Assembly (NCBI GenBank): GCA_036277635.1
Contig: DASUMP010000054.1
Coordinates: 1-16,584, forward strand
Reading direction: 5' to 3'
Origin: DASUMP01 sp036277635
GTDB taxonomy: Bacteria; Actinomycetota; Acidimicrobiia; IMCC26256; PALSA-610
Length of the DNA stretch: 16,584 bases
Below, in pieces: positions 12,995-16,584 of this stretch. The notes below the pieces were generated by a model that made no database searches, was not told where the DNA came from, and saw only the letters and a program-made list of their open reading frames with translations. A program made the translations under genes and the position numbers. Position 1 is the first letter of the stretch. Each line of letters starts with the position of its first letter.

Positions 12995-13306
12995 GTGACT
13001 GACGCTTCCCCCCGGATCTCGCGCGCCGACGTGGTGCACGTCGCGCGCCTGGCGCGTCTCGGCCTCACCGATGACGAGATCGAACAGCTCACCGCCGAGC
13101 TGGCCAAGATCCTCGACCACGCGGCGCTGGTCTCCGCGCTCGACACCGCGTCGGTTCCCCCGACCGCCCACCCGGTGCCGCTCCAGAACGTGCTGCGGGC
13201 CGACACCCCGCGTCCTGGTCTCGACCGCGACGAAGTGCTCGCCGCCGCGCCCGCGGTGGAGGACCACCGCTTCCGGGTGCCGCGCATCCTCGGCGAAGCA
13301 CCGTGA
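12995..13306 (+). CDS. gatC: Asp-tRNA(Asn)/Glu-tRNA(Gln) amidotransferase subunit C
   Basis: GatC is the small subunit that wraps around and stabilises GatA in the GatCAB complex, which converts mischarged Asp-tRNA(Asn) and Glu-tRNA(Gln) to the correct amide forms. The 103-residue protein has the family pattern: ISRADVVHVARLARLGLTDDEIEQL helices (about 8-32), LAKILDHAALVSALDT (about 36-51), then the extended PLQNVLRADTPRPGL segment (about 62-76) and a C-terminal DHRFRVPRIL. GTG 12995 is supported by the leaderless box. The gatA start lies 1 nt after its stop, so the three subunits are made together. Confidence 0.95.
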   Translation: MTDASPRISRADVVHVARLARLGLTDDEIEQLTAELAKILDHAALVSALDTASVPPTAHPVPLQNVLRADTPRPGLDRDEVLAAAPAVEDHRFRVPRILGEAP

Positions 13307-13307
13307 C

Positions 13308-14752
<1,445 letters not shown>

Positions 14753-14756
<4 letters not shown>

Positions 14757-16213
14757 GCGAGTGGGAGACGGTCATCGGGCTCGAGGTGCACGTCGAGCTC
14801 GCGACCGCCACGAAGCTGTTCTGCTCGTGTGTGAACGAGTTCGGCGCCGAGCCGAACACGTTCGTGTGTCCGGTGTGCCTCGGTCTCCCTGGTTCGCTCC
14901 CGGTGCTGAACGAGCGCGCGGTGGAGTTCGCGTTGCGGGTCGGTGAAGCGTTCCACTTCGACGTTCCCGAGCGGTCGATCTTCCACCGGAAGAACTACTT
15001 CTATCCCGACATGCCGAAGGACTTCCAGACGTCGCAGTACGACGAGCCGATCTGCGTCGGCGGCTTCCTGGAGATCGACGGCCGCCGGATCGGCATCGTG
15101 CGCGCGCATCTCGAGGAAGACACCGGCAAGACCGTCCACGTCGGCGGCGGCGGTCGTATCCACGACGCGACGCACTCGCTCGTCGACTACAACCGAGCCG
15201 GCGTCCCGTTGCTCGAGATCGTGAGCGAGCCCGATCTGCGTTCGGCCGAGGAAGCGCAGCGCTACGTCGAAGAGCTGCGTGCCACGCTGCGCGCCATCGG
15301 TGTCTCCGACGTGAAGATGGAAGAGGGATCACTGCGCATCGACGCGAACGTGTCGGTGCGGCCGGTCGGCGCGCTCGAGTACGGGACGCGCGCCGAGATC
15401 AAGAACCTCAACTCGCTGCGATCGCTGCGCAGGGCGATCGACCACGAAGTCGCCCGCCAGATCGCGCGGCTCGAAGCCGGCGAGCGCGTCGAGCAGGAGA
15501 CGCGGCACTGGAACGAAGACGACGGCCAGACGCATTCGATGCGGTCGAAGGAAGAGGCGCACGACTACCGGTACTTCCCCGAACCCGACCTGGTGCCGAT
15601 CGCGCCGACGAGTGAGATGCGGGCCACCGTGCGATCGTCGATGCCGGAGCTCCCCGCCGCTCGCCGGGCCCGGTTGGTCGAGCAGTGGGGGATCGGCGAG
15701 CACGAGGCCGCGGTCCTCGTCGCGACCGACGGCCTCGCCGAGTACGCCGAGGCCGCGGTGCAGGCGCTCACGGCCGGCACGGCCAAGGACGTCGCCAACT
15801 GGGCCACGGGTGAGCTGCTCGGGTTCCTGAACGAGACGGGGCTGTCACCCCAGGTGCTCCCGCTCGCGCCCGACGGGCTCGCCGAGCTCGTCGCGCTGGT
15901 CGCCGACGCCACGTTGTCGCGCGGGCAGGCGAAGGACGTGCTCGGTGAGGCGCTGCGCGACGGCAAGCGGCCGACCGCGATCGTCGCCGACCGCGGCCTC
16001 GCGCAGGTCTCCGACGAGTCGGCACTCTCCGCTGCGATCGACGACGTGTTGGCGGCGAACGCCGACGCGGTCTCCGAGTACCGCGCCGGCGACGACAAGG
16101 TGCGCAAGAAGAAGCGCGGCTTCCTGATGGGCGAGGCGATGAAGGCGTTGCGCGGTCAGGGCAACCCCCAAGTGCTCACGCGTCTCCTCGACCAGAAGCT
16201 CGACGCCCCCTAA
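14753..16213 (+). CDS. gatB: Asp-tRNA(Asn)/Glu-tRNA(Gln) amidotransferase subunit B
   Basis: GatB binds the mischarged tRNA, activates the side chain with ATP and receives ammonia from GatA. The 486-residue protein starts with ETVIGLEVHVEL and has the zinc-site cysteines C24, C26, C39 and C42, which some homologs have lost. The kinase-like cradle has HRKNYFYPDMPKDFQTSQYD (about 83-102), HLEEDTGK and DYNRAGVPLLEIVSEPDL. The HDYRYFPEPDL motif follows, then helical and YqeY-like C-terminal domains (about 330-484) that contact the tRNA elbow. The GTG start overlaps the gatA stop by 4 nt. It is the last gene of the operon, followed by a hairpin. Confidence 0.97.
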
Positions 16214-16261
16214 CCTCACCCCTCCGCGCGCGTGCGCGCCCCTTCCCCCGACACCGTCGCT

Positions 16262-16310
16262 GTTCATTGCAGCGATCCCCCGACATACGCGGGTAATCGC
16301 TTCAGTGAAC
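16262..16310. terminator. Imperfect hairpin between convergent gatB and LLM gene
   Basis: Arms 16262-16276 and 16296-16310 match at 13 of 15 positions (one mismatch can be a G-U pair), with an inner CCCG/CGGG stem and a 7-nt loop. The right arm covers the stop codon of the minus-strand gene. The position suggests a bidirectional terminator. The rest of the 88-bp gap shows only GC-rich sequence. Confidence 0.45.
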
Positions 16311-16584
16311 GGGGGTGCGGAGGTGGGTGACGACGTGGGTCCAGGCGTCGGGGTCGGTGGCGTAGGGAGCGTTGACGCTGACGCGCTGCACGAGGGAGCC
16401 GTAGCGGGCGAGCAGCTCGGGTGCGAGGTCGTCGACGCGCGCACAGACCGCGAAGGTGTCGACCATCTCGTCGGTGAAGAGGCCCGCCATGACGTCCCAG
16501 CGGCCCTCCTTCGACAGCCGGTTGAGCTCGGGTTGCAGGTCGCCCCAGCCGTGCACGTCGAGCACCACCTTGTACGCCGGGGTC
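16302..16584 (-). CDS. LLM-class F420-dependent oxidoreductase, C-terminal part only
   Basis: The visible 93 residues are the end of a protein whose start is beyond the right edge. The pattern DVHGWGDLQPELNRLSKEGRWDVMAGLFTDEMVDTFAV, then VDDLAPELLARYGSLVQRVSVNAPY and a final DPDAWTHVVTHLR, matches my memory of the C-terminus of luciferase-like F420-dependent oxidoreductases of the MSMEG_2256 type. These TIM-barrel enzymes use reduced F420 for hydride transfer to varied substrates. The frame is open to the window edge, so an internal GTG near 16568 is not the true start. The family is fairly likely; the substrate is unknown. Confidence 0.65.
   Translation of the reverse strand, partial: TPAYKVVLDVHGWGDLQPELNRLSKEGRWDVMAGLFTDEMVDTFAVCARVDDLAPELLARYGSLVQRVSVNAPYATDPDAWTHVVTHLRTPVH

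Overview
The window is a stretch of high-GC chromosome, densely packed with genes and without mobile elements. It most likely comes from an actinobacterium. The evidence is a PASTA-type Ser/Thr kinase, a fragment of an F420-dependent luciferase-like oxidoreductase, an SCP2 protein, a gatCAB operon, many GTG starts, and several genes that appear to be leaderless, with a TAnnnT -10 box 6-7 nt before the start codon. Acidimicrobiia is my best guess at class level; this is inference and not proven by the sequence.

Left part (1-1706): a minus-strand pair, a Crp/Fnr-type regulator followed by a GAF-domain protein that is cut by the window edge, with an ATGA overlap between them. Upstream is a perfect 15-bp GC hairpin and a small minus-strand gene for an 82-residue charged protein with four DDTEGQ repeats. 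A 257-bp non-coding stretch with several palindromes separates it from ligA.

Middle (1707-10265): ligA (NAD+ DNA ligase) converges on a small membrane-anchored exported protein. That protein's gene diverges from a PASTA kinase gene, and both show a TACCGT box at exactly the same distance from their starts. An SDR dehydrogenase of the 3-hydroxyacyl-CoA type follows. Next come two overlapping paralogous DHA2-type MFS transporters, preceded by a TetR-like palindromic operator placed against the -10 box.

Right-middle (10255-12618): a minus-strand cluster of two tandem paralogous membrane-anchored proteins and an SCP2 lipid-binding protein. The paralogs share a core rich in conserved His, Cys and Trp, and the first carries a long His-rich repeat linker. 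I do not recognise the paralog family. They are the best candidate in the window for an undescribed system, possibly extracytoplasmic metal or ligand binding.

Right end (12619-16584): a 2[4Fe-4S] ferredoxin gene, then gatC-gatA-gatB (Asp-tRNA(Asn)/Glu-tRNA(Gln) amidotransferase) in a tightly coupled operon. A hairpin follows, and then the C-terminal part of a minus-strand LLM-class F420-dependent oxidoreductase that runs off the right edge. I saw no tRNA, rRNA, CRISPR array, insertion sequence or attachment site.
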